DNA of 64,000 bases, taken from contig NZ_KV917377.1 in NCBI RefSeq assembly GCF_002019705.1, positions 990,565 through 1,054,564 on the forward strand, in the 5' to 3' direction. The notes under the pieces were generated by a model. The model saw only the letters and a list, made by a program, of their open reading frames with translations. It was not told the origin of the DNA and ran no database searches. This DNA comes from Shouchella patagoniensis. GTDB taxonomy: Bacteria > Bacillota > Bacilli > Bacillales > Bacillaceae_D. This document shows positions 45,942-55,875 of this stretch, in pieces. The position numbers and the translations under genes are program-made. The stretch's first letter is position 1; each line of letters begins with the position of its first letter.

Positions 45942-46391
45942 TTAAAGCATATTTAAAAATCGATCGGACACTTCTCGACCTTCTTCTTCAGTCCTACAAA
46001 TAATTAAAATTGTATCATCTCCGCAAATAGTTCCTATCAATTCAGGCCAGTCTAGATTATCCATTAATACAGCAATCGCATTCGCATTCCCTGGCATAGC
46101 TTTCATAACCACAAGATTTCCAGCTTGGTTGATGCTAATAAAACTATCTGTTAGTGTCCGTTTTAACTTTTGCTGTGGGTTAAATTTTTGGTCAGCTGGT
46201 AAGCTGTACTTATAGCGACCATCTTGTAAAGGAACTTTTACAAGGTGTAGTTCTTTAATATCTCTGGAAACCGTGGCCTGGGTTACATTGTATCCATCAC
46301 TTTTTAACTGATCCACTAACTCATCTTGAGTTTCAATTTCATGGTTTGTAATAATTTCTCTAATTTTGATATGGCGTTGTCCTTTAGTCAT
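45942..46391 (-). CDS. ahrC: Arginine repressor AhrC/ArgR
   Basis: 149 residues. N-terminal winged helix ([35 protein letters not shown]) and C-terminal arginine-binding hexamerisation domain (about 80-149, with [14 protein letters not shown]). It represses arginine biosynthesis and activates catabolism. It precedes recN closely and follows yqxC after a terminator. Confidence 0.96.
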   Translation of the reverse strand: MTKGQRHIKIREIITNHEIETQDELVDQLKSDGYNVTQATVSRDIKELHLVKVPLQDGRYKYSLPADQKFNPQQKLKRTLTDSFISINQAGNLVVMKAMPGNANAIAVLMDNLDWPELIGTICGDDTILIICRTEEEGREVSDRFLNML

Positions 46392-46504
46392 GCCATCACC
46401 TTACCTTAATTTTTAATCAACTCATTATTTCCTTCATTTGTCACATACTTATATTATCTACGGTTTACCCTGATTCATCAAGGTTGATACCATTTCTTTC
46501 CGCA

Positions 46505-46530
46505 AAAAAAGAAGGCAACTGCCTTCTTTT
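46505..46530 (-). terminator. Terminator between yqxC and ahrC
   Basis: AAGAAGGCA / TGCCTTCTT stem on the minus strand with T7 tail, overlapping the yqxC stop. Confidence 0.8.
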
Positions 46531-47341
46531 AATCATTTTTCAACATTTGCGAAGCAGAAACGATTGATTCAATCTCATTTGCAGTAATTGGTTGTGCAGT
46601 TTCCCCTTTACGTAAGTGTAGTAGGAATTCAACATTTCCTTCACCACCAGTTATAGGAGAAAAGTCAAGTTGCATCGTGTTAAAACCAAGTTGAATGGCG
46701 AAATCAATAATCTCACTTATCACTTGTTTGTGGATTTCAGGGTCCCGTACAATTCCTTTTTTTCCAACTTGTCCCTTTCCAGCCTCAAATTGAGGCTTGA
46801 TCAGTGCACATACATCTCCACCATCCGCTAGAATCGTAAAGAGGGGTGCAAGAATAAGCCGCAAGGAAATAAAGGAAACATCTATTGTCGCAAAATGAGG
46901 TTGTCCCATTGTAAAATCTTCAGGTGTCGCATGACGAAAATTCATTCGCTCCATCACGTGAACACGCTCGTCTTGTCGAATCTTCCAAGCAAGTTGGTTA
47001 TATCCTACATCAACTGCATACATTTGCGCTGCACCCTGTTGCAAGGCGCAATCAGTAAAACCACCAGTTGAAGCACCAATATCGAGCCCAACCTTCCCCT
47101 CTACATTAAAATCAAAAACGTTTAATGCTTTCTCAAGTTTTAAACCCCCACGGCTAACATACTTTAGGACATTTCCCTTGATTCGTAATGGAAGATCTGC
47201 ATCAACTTTCATTCCTGGTTTATCTAATCGTTCTGTGCCGCTATAAATCAAACCAGCCATAATATTTCTTTTTGCCTTCTCACGGGTTTCAGCCATGCCT
47301 CTTTCGACGAGAAGAACATCCAAACGCTCTTTTTTTGCCAT
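46529..47341 (-). CDS. yqxC: TlyA-family rRNA 2'-O-methyltransferase / YqxC
   Basis: 270 residues. N-terminal S4 RNA-binding domain (1-65, RLDVLLVERGMAETREKAKR) and FtsJ-like methyltransferase domain (about 80-250) with the SAM motif VGLDIGASTGGFTDCAL and the KDKE-type residues. Relatives methylate 16S/23S rRNA; older annotations call them hemolysin. It starts four bases after dxs, within the dxs operon. Confidence 0.92.
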   Translation of the reverse strand: MAKKERLDVLLVERGMAETREKAKRNIMAGLIYSGTERLDKPGMKVDADLPLRIKGNVLKYVSRGGLKLEKALNVFDFNVEGKVGLDIGASTGGFTDCALQQGAAQMYAVDVGYNQLAWKIRQDERVHVMERMNFRHATPEDFTMGQPHFATIDVSFISLRLILAPLFTILADGGDVCALIKPQFEAGKGQVGKKGIVRDPEIHKQVISEIIDFAIQLGFNTMQLDFSPITGGEGNVEFLLHLRKGETAQPITANEIESIVSASQMLKND

Positions 47342-47345
47342 TCGT

Positions 47346-49232
47346 CTACGCCCTTTTTTGTTTCCTTGGAAGCATTTTAACGAGCGTATCCGCTACGTTT
47401 TCAGGTGTTAACCCAATCTCTTCATAAAGTTCACCAACACTTCCATGTTCGATAAACCAATCTGGAATACCTAAACGCTTAATTTCTACTTGCAGACTGC
47501 TTTCATTATAAAATTCCATAACTGCACTTCCAAAACCGCCTTGTAGCACCGATTCTTCAATTGTTAAGATCGGGGTCCCTTCTTCAGCTACTTTTTTAAG
47601 CATCTCTTCATCAAGTGGTTTAACAGAATTGGCATTGATTAAACGAATTGAGTGACCTGCTTGATTTAAACGTTCAATTGCTTTTTCAGCAACTGGAATC
47701 ATTGTACCAAAGGTTAAAATCGTGGCATCATTTCCGTCTTGTAAAACTTCCCACTTTCCAATTGGCAATTGTTTTAAGCTTTGGTCCATTTTTACGCCTG
47801 TCCCATTGCCTCGAGGATATCTGACAGCAATTGGTCCATCATCATATTTAATTGCTGTATAGAGCATATGCTGCAATTCATTTTCATTACGCGGATTCAA
47901 AATAACCATATTCGGTAATGCACGTAAAAACGAAATATCAAACACACCTTGATGTGTTTCGCCATCTGCTCCCACTAAACCAGCGCGATCAATCGCAATT
48001 AATACATTGAGGTTCTGACGACAGATATCGTGCACAACTTGGTCATATCCACGTTGTAAAAATGTTGAGTATACAGCATACACTGGTTTCATTCCTTGCG
48101 TCGCAAGACCAGCCGACATCGTAGCTGCATGCTGTTCTGCAATCCCAACATCAATCATTCGATCAGGGAACTCTTTAGCAAACAAATCCAATTTTGAACC
48201 ACCTGGCATAGCTGGTGTTACAGCCACCAAGCGCTCATCTTCTCTCGCAATCGTTCTAAGCGTATTTGCAAAGACGCTTGGATAACTTGGAGGCCCTGCT
48301 TTTTTAACCATCTCGCCGCTTTCAATTTTATAAGGTCCGGTACCATGCCATGCTCCTGTTGCATCTTCTTCTGCTGGTTTATATCCTTTTCCTTTTTTCG
48401 TAATGACATGAACGAGAACTGGACCGTTCGTTTTCTTTGCATAATTTAAATTTTGCTTTAAATCATCAAGATCATGTCCATCTACTGGACCTAAGTAAGT
48501 AAAGCCCATCTCCTCAAAAAAGATGCCTGATACGACCATATACTTCAAGCTGTCTTTTAAACGTTCTGCTGTATCTGCCAATTTCCCTCCAAAAGCAGGG
48601 ATTTTCCGAAGCAATTGTTCCATTTCATCTTTTGCCTTTTGATACTTTCCAGCAGTCCGCAATCTGCCTAATATACTATGAAGCGCACCGACATTTGGCG
48701 CAATCGACATTTCGTTATCATTAAGGACAACAATTAAATTCTTTTGTTCGTGACCAATGTGATTTAACGCTTCTAATGCCATTCCCCCGGTAAGTGCCCC
48801 GTCTCCAATAATGGCTACGACACTCTCATCCGTCCCTTTTAAATCTCTAGCAGTCGCCATTCCCATCGCTCCAGAAAGGGATGTAGAGCTGTGACCGGTT
48901 TCCCAAACATCGTGTACGCTTTCATTACGCTTCGGGAACCCACAAAGCCCTTTATACTGGCGTAATGTATCAAACTGAGATGCACGACCCGTCAAAATTT
49001 TATGAACATATGCCTGATGACCAACATCCCATAAAAACTTGTCTTTTGGACTATCAAATAACTGATGCAAAACTAAAGTTAGTTCTACTACGCCTAAATT
49101 CGGCCCAATATGGCCGCCACTAACCGAAAGCTTTTCAATCAAGAATTGTCGAATATCAACAGCCAATTCTTCAAGCTGTTTATTCGAATAGTTCTTCAAG
49201 AAACTCGGATTATGGATTTCTTCAAGGTTCAT
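47346..49232 (-). CDS. dxs: 1-deoxy-D-xylulose-5-phosphate synthase
   Basis: About 628 residues from the ATG at 49232, giving [13 protein letters not shown], which aligns with the normal N-terminus; the frame is open five codons further. It condenses pyruvate and glyceraldehyde 3-phosphate with thiamine diphosphate, the entry to the MEP isoprenoid route. Motifs: [15 protein letters not shown], thiamine site [17 protein letters not shown], and the C-terminal [16 protein letters not shown] terminator separates it from upstream ispA. Confidence 0.97.
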   Translation of the reverse strand: MNLEEIHNPSFLKNYSNKQLEELAVDIRQFLIEKLSVSGGHIGPNLGVVELTLVLHQLFDSPKDKFLWDVGHQAYVHKILTGRASQFDTLRQYKGLCGFPKRNESVHDVWETGHSSTSLSGAMGMATARDLKGTDESVVAIIGDGALTGGMALEALNHIGHEQKNLIVVLNDNEMSIAPNVGALHSILGRLRTAGKYQKAKDEMEQLLRKIPAFGGKLADTAERLKDSLKYMVVSGIFFEEMGFTYLGPVDGHDLDDLKQNLNYAKKTNGPVLVHVITKKGKGYKPAEEDATGAWHGTGPYKIESGEMVKKAGPPSYPSVFANTLRTIAREDERLVAVTPAMPGGSKLDLFAKEFPDRMIDVGIAEQHAATMSAGLATQGMKPVYAVYSTFLQRGYDQVVHDICRQNLNVLIAIDRAGLVGADGETHQGVFDISFLRALPNMVILNPRNENELQHMLYTAIKYDDGPIAVRYPRGNGTGVKMDQSLKQLPIGKWEVLQDGNDATILTFGTMIPVAEKAIERLNQAGHSIRLINANSVKPLDEEMLKKVAEEGTPILTIEESVLQGGFGSAVMEFYNESSLQVEIKRLGIPDWFIEHGSVGELYEEIGLTPENVADTLVKMLPRKQKRA

Positions 49233-49355
49233 CGACGAAACCCCCATTTTCTAATCTTCATTCTGTATCGTATATAACATATTTTGCTCTTTGTGATATA
49301 TACCCCAAGTATAACAAAAACAAGCAGGCAAAGAACAGCGATAACCTATGCGGTT

Positions 49356-49384
49356 AAAAAAACCAGCCTGGAAGCTGGTTTTAG
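49356..49384 (-). terminator. Terminator of the xseA-xseB-ispA unit
   Basis: AAAACCAGC / GCTGGTTTT stem on the minus strand with a T tail, overlapping the ispA stop. Confidence 0.75.
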
Positions 49385-50265
49385 TGGTTGCGGCTGACTA
49401 TGTAGTTGGCCAAATCCTCTAATAATGTACCTTGTAACCCAAGTTCTTCTAATGGCGCCATCGCTCTCTTGAAATGGGTCTCAAGCATCGCTTTTGCCCC
49501 ATCCATCCCCAAAAGACCTGGATACGTACTCTTATCATTTAAAACATCACTTCCTATCGGTTTCCCGATCGCTAAAGCGTCTCCTTCAACATCAAGAATA
49601 TCGTCTTTTATTTGAAACAAAAGACCAATTTCTTTTCCATATTGAGCTAATTTGAATGTTTCCGCCTCACTCGCTCCAGCAATCAAAGCCCCTGCTCGAA
49701 CAGCATATGCAAGCAATTCGCCTGTTTTGCGCTCATGTATGGATTTCAGTTGATCGACGGTAACATGCTTGCCTTCTGCAAGCATGTCCGCAAGCTGACC
49801 CCCAACCATACCAGCTGCCCCAGCAGCTTTACTGAATGATGATATTAATTCGACTTTTACATCAGGACGTATATGTTCTGCATGGGCAATTAAGGCAAAA
49901 CTTTGTGTTAGCAACGCATCACCAGCAAGAATCGCAGTTGCTTCACCAAAAACTTTATGATTTGTCGGTTGCCCACGTCTTAAATCATCATCATCCATCG
50001 CAGGCAGGTCGTCATGAATTAATGAATATGTGTGGACCATTTCAAGTGCAGAAGCCACTTCTAATCCATCTGTCATTGGTTTATTATAAGCATCTAATAC
50101 AGCCATTAACAAAACTGGACGAACCCGCTTACCACCCGCTTCGAGTGAGTACAGCATTGCTTCTTTTAGTCGGTGCTCTGTTTCAAGATTGCTCACGTAT
50201 TCTGGTAGACTTCGATCTATAAGCCTTCTTGCTTCTTGCAAAAAGGCTTCAAATAATGTGCTCAC
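49381..50265 (-). CDS. ispA: Farnesyl diphosphate synthase
   Basis: 294 residues, start GTG overlapping the xseB stop (GTGA). Trans-prenyltransferase: first Asp-rich motif [20 protein letters not shown], second motif [12 protein letters not shown], and [13 protein letters not shown]. It joins isopentenyl units made by the Dxs pathway to farnesyl diphosphate. Confidence 0.96.
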   Translation of the reverse strand: MSTLFEAFLQEARRLIDRSLPEYVSNLETEHRLKEAMLYSLEAGGKRVRPVLLMAVLDAYNKPMTDGLEVASALEMVHTYSLIHDDLPAMDDDDLRRGQPTNHKVFGEATAILAGDALLTQSFALIAHAEHIRPDVKVELISSFSKAAGAAGMVGGQLADMLAEGKHVTVDQLKSIHERKTGELLAYAVRAGALIAGASEAETFKLAQYGKEIGLLFQIKDDILDVEGDALAIGKPIGSDVLNDKSTYPGLLGMDGAKAMLETHFKRAMAPLEELGLQGTLLEDLANYIVSRNH

Positions 50266-50507
50266 TCGCCTGCCCCCTTTTGTAAGTCCGTTTCGACCAA
50301 TTCCCCGTCCTCATGCATAATTTGGTCAAGTTCAGTTTCAACCTTAGTTAATTTATCATGACACATTTTTGAAAGATCCATTCCTTCTTTAAAAAGTTCA
50401 ATTGCTTTTTCCAAAGGTACGTCTCCTTCTTCTAATTGTTCTACGAGATCTTCTAGTTGCTTCATCGCATCTTCAAACGGCATATCTTTTTGCTTCTTCT
50501 CACCCAT
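50262..50507 (-). CDS. xseB: Exodeoxyribonuclease VII small subunit
   Basis: 81 residues from ATG 50507, placed seven bases after GGGGGTGAG; an upstream ATG in the frame has no ribosome site. Family core [19 protein letters not shown] followed by [12 protein letters not shown]. It binds XseA to degrade single-stranded DNA. It overlaps xseA by eight bases and ispA by four. Confidence 0.94.
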   Translation of the reverse strand: MGEKKQKDMPFEDAMKQLEDLVEQLEEGDVPLEKAIELFKEGMDLSKMCHDKLTKVETELDQIMHEDGELVETDLQKGAGE

Positions 50508-51858
50508 TTGTCTCACCCCCGCTGTCAATTTCATCTTTACCTGTTACTTTCGTGTAGATGCGACCATTTCTAAGCGTCACAGTAATCTGGTCATTTATAT
50601 TTGCGTCGTGCACAGATTTAACTAACGTGTCGCCTCGGTAAGCAAGAGAATACCCACGCTCCATAATTTTAAGGGGACTTAACAACTCCAAATTTGAGAT
50701 TAACGAGCCCAGTAATTGTTTTTTTTCGTTCAATTCAAGTCGCATCCCTCTTAACAAACGTTGTTCTTTGTCGTGATGCTCTTTTCTTAACTGTTGAAGC
50801 CGCAACCTTGGATGTTGTCTTGCAATGCTACGATGCAAATAGGTATACTTTTGTTTTTTTTCAAGTACATCCTGATGAATAATACGAGTTAACCTATCTA
50901 ATAACTGGTCTAATTGCTGTTCTTTTTGTTCTACAAGTTGTTTTGGATATCGAAACGCATAAGAACGACTAATACGTTCTAGGCGAACTTTTTCTTTTTG
51001 CATTTGTTCTTGCAAATTACGTCGCAATCGTTGATTTAGCGCTTGTATGTGCGTTACTAACTCACGGTAATCCGGTACAGCTAATTCAGCAGCAGCCGTA
51101 GGAGTGGGAGCTCTTAAATCAGCCGAGAAATCGCTAATCGTAAAATCTGTTTCATGACCAACTGCCGATATTACAGGCGCCGAAGAAGAAACAATTGCAC
51201 GAGCAACAACCTCTTCGTTAAATGCCCATAATTCTTCGATAGATCCTCCACCTCGACCAACGATTAAGAGATCAAAGATATTCGCAAGGCTTGCCTGCTC
51301 AATAGCTCGTACAATTGAGGAAGGAGCTGCATCTCCTTGAACTAAAACAGGCAGAAGAGTGACACGCACTTGCGGAAACCTTCGCTTTAGTGTTGTCATC
51401 ATGTCTTTTATTGCGGCACCAGTTGGCGAAGTAATAATGGCTATATGTTTTGGAAAACGAGGGATCGCACGTTTACGTTCTTGTGCAAAAACCCCTTCTT
51501 CTTCTAATTGTTTTTTCAAACGCTCATATGCAACATGAAGACTACCTATACCATCAGGCTGCATTTCTTTGGCGTAGAATTGATATTGTCCATATGGTTC
51601 ATAAACATTGATTTCTCCACGAATTAATACATTCATTCCATTTTCCGGTTTAAACCGCAAAAAACGATTATGCCCCGCAAACATAACTGCTTGCATTCGG
51701 GAAGCATCGTCCTTAATTGTAAAATACATATGCCCACGCGAGTGTTGTTTAAAATTAGAAACTTCACCGCGTATCCAAACTTCCGGCAATTGAGGATCAT
51801 CTTCTAACAGCTGTTTAATGTAACGAGTGGCTTCACTAACTGTCCATGCTTGGTTCAA
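50500..51858 (-). CDS. xseA: Exodeoxyribonuclease VII large subunit
   Basis: 452 residues. N-terminal OB fold ([20 protein letters not shown]), the catalytic core with [28 protein letters not shown] and [20 protein letters not shown], and a long C-terminal coiled coil. In B. subtilis folD lies between nusB and xseA; here only 47 bases separate them. Confidence 0.96.
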   Translation of the reverse strand: MNQAWTVSEATRYIKQLLEDDPQLPEVWIRGEVSNFKQHSRGHMYFTIKDDASRMQAVMFAGHNRFLRFKPENGMNVLIRGEINVYEPYGQYQFYAKEMQPDGIGSLHVAYERLKKQLEEEGVFAQERKRAIPRFPKHIAIITSPTGAAIKDMMTTLKRRFPQVRVTLLPVLVQGDAAPSSIVRAIEQASLANIFDLLIVGRGGGSIEELWAFNEEVVARAIVSSSAPVISAVGHETDFTISDFSADLRAPTPTAAAELAVPDYRELVTHIQALNQRLRRNLQEQMQKEKVRLERISRSYAFRYPKQLVEQKEQQLDQLLDRLTRIIHQDVLEKKQKYTYLHRSIARQHPRLRLQQLRKEHHDKEQRLLRGMRLELNEKKQLLGSLISNLELLSPLKIMERGYSLAYRGDTLVKSVHDANINDQITVTLRNGRIYTKVTGKDEIDSGGETNG

Positions 51859-51905
51859 TTCTCATCCTCCTTTCCTTCAATACCGCTTTTTTATCGGCTT
51901 AACAA

Positions 51906-52319
51906 TTACTTGTTGTTGTCCGTTTTAATAGCAGCTTCATATGAATTTGATAAGACCCCATTCATAAAACGACCAGCGTCAATTCCTCCAAACGCTTTCG
52001 CTAATTCAATCGCTTCGTTTAAAGTAATATTCATTTGAATATCATCAATATACAACATTTCAAACAAAGACATTCTTGCAATCGCACGATCAACATGACC
52101 TAATCGGTCTAAAGTATACCCTTTTAAGTTTCCACTTAAATAAGAATCGATTTCCGCTTTATGCTCAAGTGTCCCATAAAGAAGCTGTTTATAAAAATCG
52201 CTTGGTTCTTCTTCGTCATTGAGCGTATTCTGAATCGCTTGGTCAACCTCAATTGTTGAGATCAAACTTAATTGATACAGCGTTTGAACAGCTCTAAGTC
52301 TTGCTACACGTCGGTTCAT
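51906..52319 (-). CDS. nusB: Transcription antitermination factor NusB
   Basis: 137 residues, all-helical RNA-binding protein of the rRNA antitermination complex. N-terminal basic segment RRVARLRAVQTLYQLSL and C-terminal ITLNEAIELAKAFGG with RFMNGVLS are family features. It follows yqhY after a terminator and leads the xseA-xseB-ispA unit. Confidence 0.95.
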   Translation of the reverse strand: MNRRVARLRAVQTLYQLSLISTIEVDQAIQNTLNDEEEPSDFYKQLLYGTLEHKAEIDSYLSGNLKGYTLDRLGHVDRAIARMSLFEMLYIDDIQMNITLNEAIELAKAFGGIDAGRFMNGVLSNSYEAAIKTDNNK

Positions 52320-52383
52320 AGTTAACTCCTTTACCTTTTCGTCTTTATTAGTATAGCGTAAAACTACGCGTTCGTAAAAACAG

Positions 52384-52411
52384 AAAAGAACCGGCCAGGG
52401 CCGGTTCTTGC
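52384..52411 (-). terminator. Terminator after yqhY
   Basis: AAGAACCGGCC / GGCCGGTTCTT stem on the minus strand with a short loop and TTTTC tail. Confidence 0.85.
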
Positions 52412-52432
52412 TCAGTCGCCTAACATTTTCTA

Positions 52433-52843
52433 TTATGCTAATTCCGGATCGCTTTCAACGGGAGCCTCAGCAGATTCAAAATAAACGCCAACAACATGAA
52501 CATTAATTTCATTAAGGCGAATAGCCGTCATTGTTTCAAGAGCTTGTTGAATATTAAGTTGAATGAGATTGGCTACTTCAGGAACAGCAGCCCCATAAGC
52601 GATAATAATAGAAACATCAACTACAATACCATCTTCGCTTAATTCAACCTTAACGCCTTTTCCATGATTCTTACGTCCAAGGCGTTCTGCAACATCTGCG
52701 GCAAAATTTCCACGCAGAGCCGCTACGCCTTCAACTTCTTGTGTAGCAATTCCTGCAATCACTTCAATCACTTCTGGAGAAATTTCCACTTTCCCTAGAC
52801 CGCTTTTTTGCTCATCAAGCTCTAATAATTGGTGATCTTCCAT
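52433..52843 (-). CDS. yqhY: Asp23 family protein YqhY
   Basis: 136 residues. Alkaline-shock (Asp23/Gls24) family: GKVEISPEVIEVIAGIATQE, VEGVAALRG and DVSIIIAYGAAVPEVANLIQ are typical. Its function is uncertain; in B. subtilis it is linked to acetyl-CoA carboxylase control, consistent with its place 25 bases after accC. Confidence 0.92.
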   Translation of the reverse strand: MEDHQLLELDEQKSGLGKVEISPEVIEVIAGIATQEVEGVAALRGNFAADVAERLGRKNHGKGVKVELSEDGIVVDVSIIIAYGAAVPEVANLIQLNIQQALETMTAIRLNEINVHVVGVYFESAEAPVESDPELA

Positions 52844-52868
52844 TGTTCAACTCTCCTTTGTTTGTTTT

Positions 52869-54227
52869 TTATTTGTCAACAGACATCACATCATACTGTT
52901 CAATAAATTTCGTATTAAAATCACCTGTTACAAAAACCTCATGGTCGAGTAAACGTAAATGGAATGGAATAGTTGTATCAACACCTTCAATTTCAAACTC
53001 TTCAAGCGCTCGTTTCATCCGAGCAATCGCTTCTTGTCGTGTTGCGCCATGCGTAATCACTTTAGCAATCATCGAATCATAAAATGGAGAAATTGTATAA
53101 CCAGGATAAACCGCAGAATCCACCCGAACTCCAAATCCACCTGGTGCTAAATAATCAACGATCTTTCCAGGTGATGGCATAAAATTCTTCAATGGATTTT
53201 CAGCATTTATCCTACATTCAATTGCCCAACCTGTAAAAGTGACTTCTTCTTGTGAATAAGACAGCGTCTCATTATTTGCGACACGAATTTGTTCTTTAAT
53301 TAAATCGATTCCGGTGACCATTTCTGTAACAGGATGCTCAACCTGAATACGGGTATTCATTTCCATAAAATAATAATCACCCGTATGATGATCGTAAATA
53401 AACTCTACCGTTCCTGCTCCAGCGTATTCAACCGCTTTTGCAGCAGCGACAGCAGCCTCACCCATTTGCTTTCGTTTTTCTACCGTTAAAGCCGGGGAAG
53501 GAGTTTCTTCAACCAATTTCTGAAGTCGACGCTGGATTGAACAATCCCGTTCACCTAAATGAATCGTATTTCCGAAATTATCCGCTATAACTTGAATCTC
53601 CACATGTCTGAAATCTTCAATATACTTCTCAAGATATACACCTGGATTACCAAAAGCAGTTTGTGCTTCCTGCTGAGTAATTTGAATACCTGACTTTAGT
53701 TCCTGTTCATCGCGAGCGACACGAATACCTTTTCCACCGCCACCAGCGGTAGCCTTAATAATAACAGGATAACCGATCTCATTGGCAATTCGTTTTGCTT
53801 CATCAATTGATTCTACAATTCCATCTGAACCTGGAACAATTGGAACTCCCGCTGCTTTCATTGTCTCTCTAGCGACGTCTTTTGTACCCATTCGATTAAT
53901 TGCATTTGGACTCGGTCCAATAAAAGTGATATTGCAGTCTGCACAGATCTCTGCAAAATCGGCATTTTCTGCCAGAAATCCATAACCTGGATGAATCGCA
54001 TCTGTTTCTGTTAACGTCGCAACGCTCATTAAATTAGTAAAGTTTAAGTAGCTTTTGGCTGAAGGGGTTGGCCCAATACAGAAAGCCTCATCCGCAAGCT
54101 GAACATGTAATGCTTCAGCATCTGCTTCAGAAAATACAGCCACCGTTTCAATGCCTAACTCCTTGCAAGCACGAATAATACGCACTGCGATTTCTCCACG
54201 ATTGGCTACTAAGATCCTTTTTATCAT
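52869..54227 (-). CDS. accC: Acetyl-CoA carboxylase biotin carboxylase subunit
   Basis: 452 residues. ATP-grasp enzyme that carboxylates biotin on AccB. Motifs: N-terminal LVANRGEIAVRIIRACKELG, ATP loop IKATAGGGGKGIRVA, ERDCSIQRRLQKLVEE, and the catalytic EMNTRIQVEHPVTE. It lies 16 bases after accB, the standard accBC pair for malonyl-CoA synthesis. Confidence 0.97.
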   Translation of the reverse strand: MIKRILVANRGEIAVRIIRACKELGIETVAVFSEADAEALHVQLADEAFCIGPTPSAKSYLNFTNLMSVATLTETDAIHPGYGFLAENADFAEICADCNITFIGPSPNAINRMGTKDVARETMKAAGVPIVPGSDGIVESIDEAKRIANEIGYPVIIKATAGGGGKGIRVARDEQELKSGIQITQQEAQTAFGNPGVYLEKYIEDFRHVEIQVIADNFGNTIHLGERDCSIQRRLQKLVEETPSPALTVEKRKQMGEAAVAAAKAVEYAGAGTVEFIYDHHTGDYYFMEMNTRIQVEHPVTEMVTGIDLIKEQIRVANNETLSYSQEEVTFTGWAIECRINAENPLKNFMPSPGKIVDYLAPGGFGVRVDSAVYPGYTISPFYDSMIAKVITHGATRQEAIARMKRALEEFEIEGVDTTIPFHLRLLDHEVFVTGDFNTKFIEQYDVMSVDK

Positions 54228-54243
54228 CAGCTATCGCTCCTAC

Positions 54244-54723
54244 CTAGTTACATTCAACAACCATTAATGGCTGTCCATATTCCACAAGTTCTCCGTTCTG
54301 TGCAACAATTTCAACGATTTTTCCTTTTGTATCAGCCACAATCGGATTCATCAATTTCATTGCTTCCACTATACAAACAACTGTTTCTTCATTTACTGAA
54401 TCTCCCTCTTGCACGTATGGATCAGAATCAGGAGAAGGCGCTGAATAAAACGTGCCCACCATTGGGGATGTCACAGTAAATAAATTACGGTCATCTGCTT
54501 TTTCTGGCGCTTGTTCGAAAGCAGCTTTTTCCTCTGAGATCGATGTTTGTGTAGGTTGAACTGCTACTGGTTCTGGTTTTTGCTGACTTTGAGTCAACTC
54601 TGGAGCAGCGTTTATTTGTTTTTTAAGTGATAGTTTTACATTCTCTTGTTCCAGCTCAAGCTCATTAATTGATGAGGCATCTAAAGCTTCTATTAAACTT
54701 TTAATCTCGTCTATTTTTAACAT
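54244..54723 (-). CDS. accB: Biotin carboxyl carrier protein of acetyl-CoA carboxylase
   Basis: 159 residues from ATG 54723 (MLKIDEIKSLIEALD), with AAAGGAG ten bases upstream; a TTG one codon earlier is equally well placed. N-terminal helix, Gln/Pro-rich linker (about 45-85), and C-terminal biotinyl domain with the biotin Lys in VEAMKLMNPI and the thumb region SPDSDPYVQEGD. Confidence 0.96.
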   Translation of the reverse strand: MLKIDEIKSLIEALDASSINELELEQENVKLSLKKQINAAPELTQSQQKPEPVAVQPTQTSISEEKAAFEQAPEKADDRNLFTVTSPMVGTFYSAPSPDSDPYVQEGDSVNEETVVCIVEAMKLMNPIVADTKGKIVEIVAQNGELVEYGQPLMVVECN

Positions 54724-54842
54724 CAATAAGCAACTCCTTTTGCAGTCATTCAAATGGTATTTTATCAGAATAAAACCTTATTACTATAAATTACTGTTCG
54801 GTATACGTTAACTAAGTTCCTCTTTATGTATGAAAGAAATAG

Positions 54843-54864
54843 ATAAGGGGGTTGTCCCCCTTAT
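54843..54864 (-). terminator. Hairpin after the hypothetical gene at 54.9 kb
   Basis: ATAAGGGGG / CCCCCTTAT perfect arms around TTGT, overlapping the gene's stop. The following sequence is only moderately T-rich. Confidence 0.6.
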
Positions 54865-55211
54865 TCTGCTTGCTCTTCTTCTGAAATTAACGCTTCGTTT
54901 TTATATTGACGAAACACGGGAAATTCAGAGAGGTTATCTGGAATTTTTCCATTTTCGAGCAAAATAATTTTAACTATATTTTTGTTGCGTGCCATATGGT
55001 ATTTTTCCCCATACTCATTTTCCAATGTATAGCGCTTTAAGTTAGCATAATCCTCTTCTTGTATAGATACCCTAAATTTGTCACCATCAACATCTTCCAC
55101 TTCTTCAGAAAAGCCAATTTCAAATTCTACAATCTGAATGTGGTCGTTTTTAATGTTACGTGTTTGTTCTAGGACGGCCTTTGTCCCTTCAGTTAAATCG
55201 GACCATTCCAT
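54861..55211 (-). CDS. Hypothetical soluble protein between spoIIIA and accB
   Basis: About 116 residues from ATG 55211 (AGGAGAGA eight bases upstream; a TTG two codons earlier is too close to it). Acidic alpha/beta protein without signal or membrane helix; segments IVEFEIGFSEEVEDVDGDKF and LENEYGEKYHMARNKN look like a small beta-sheet fold. No family recognised. It is not at this place in B. subtilis. Hairpins on both sides suggest it is its own unit. Confidence 0.72.
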   Translation of the reverse strand: MEWSDLTEGTKAVLEQTRNIKNDHIQIVEFEIGFSEEVEDVDGDKFRVSIQEEDYANLKRYTLENEYGEKYHMARNKNIVKIILLENGKIPDNLSEFPVFRQYKNEALISEEEQAE

Positions 55212-55284
55212 CTGCAATCTCTCCTAACTTCAATCTACATTGCTGTATTATACCATGTAAGGTTAGTGATTGCATGTCGAATCT

Positions 55285-55313
55285 AAAAGCGGCTTGATTT
55301 TCCACAAGCCGCT
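55285..55313 (-). terminator. Terminator of the spoIIIA operon
   Basis: AGCGGCTTG / CAAGCCGCT arms (55289-55297, 55305-55313) with TTTTAG following on the minus strand, just after spoIIIAH. Confidence 0.8.
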
Positions 55314-55320
55314 CATCGTT

Positions 55321-55872
55321 TTATTCTTCTATTGGTTCAAATTTCACAGACACTTCGGCGCGTTCATTGAGCTCAAGCTTCTCTCTTGCCGTTGCCATGA
55401 TTGCAACTGCTTCATCATTGGAAAGTTCATTCGCTTGCACCATAATCTGAACATTGTTTTGATCTTGAGAGAAAACAAAAGCATCACTATAACCTTGCTC
55501 TTTTAACAATGATTCAAGTTCTTTTTCATTATCTGTAAACGCAAGAATTTCAATCGATTTATCATTTGCTTCTACTTTTTCTTCAGCAGAATTCTCTTCG
55601 TTGCTCGCTTCTCTTTGTAATTCTTCTACTTCTCTGGAGCGTTGTTCTTCACGCTTAATTCTCGCACCTGTCATTTCCTTGCTTCCATCTAAGTTTGCAA
55701 GCATTTGTTCTTCTGCCGTAGCCTCACTTAAATCACCCTCTGCTGTTTGTGAACCTGTTAATTCTCCAGGACTGTCTGCCCCTTCACGATCGATATTTAC
55801 AAAATAAATTCCTAAGACAAGCATTAAACTCAACATCGTTAATAACCATACTGTTTGTTTTTTCAAGACCAT
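55321..55872 (-). CDS. spoIIIAH: Stage III sporulation protein AH
   Basis: 183 residues. One N-terminal membrane helix (about 8-26), an acidic linker, then a C-terminal YscJ/ring-building-type domain (about 100-183, KSIEILAFTDNEKELESLL, VQANELSNDEAVAIMATAR). In the mother-cell membrane it binds forespore SpoIIQ across the intermembrane space, joining the two halves of the feeding-tube channel. Last gene of the operon. Confidence 0.95.
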   Translation of the reverse strand: MVLKKQTVWLLTMLSLMLVLGIYFVNIDREGADSPGELTGSQTAEGDLSEATAEEQMLANLDGSKEMTGARIKREEQRSREVEELQREASNEENSAEEKVEANDKSIEILAFTDNEKELESLLKEQGYSDAFVFSQDQNNVQIMVQANELSNDEAVAIMATAREKLELNERAEVSVKFEPIEE

Positions 55873-55875
55873 TTT

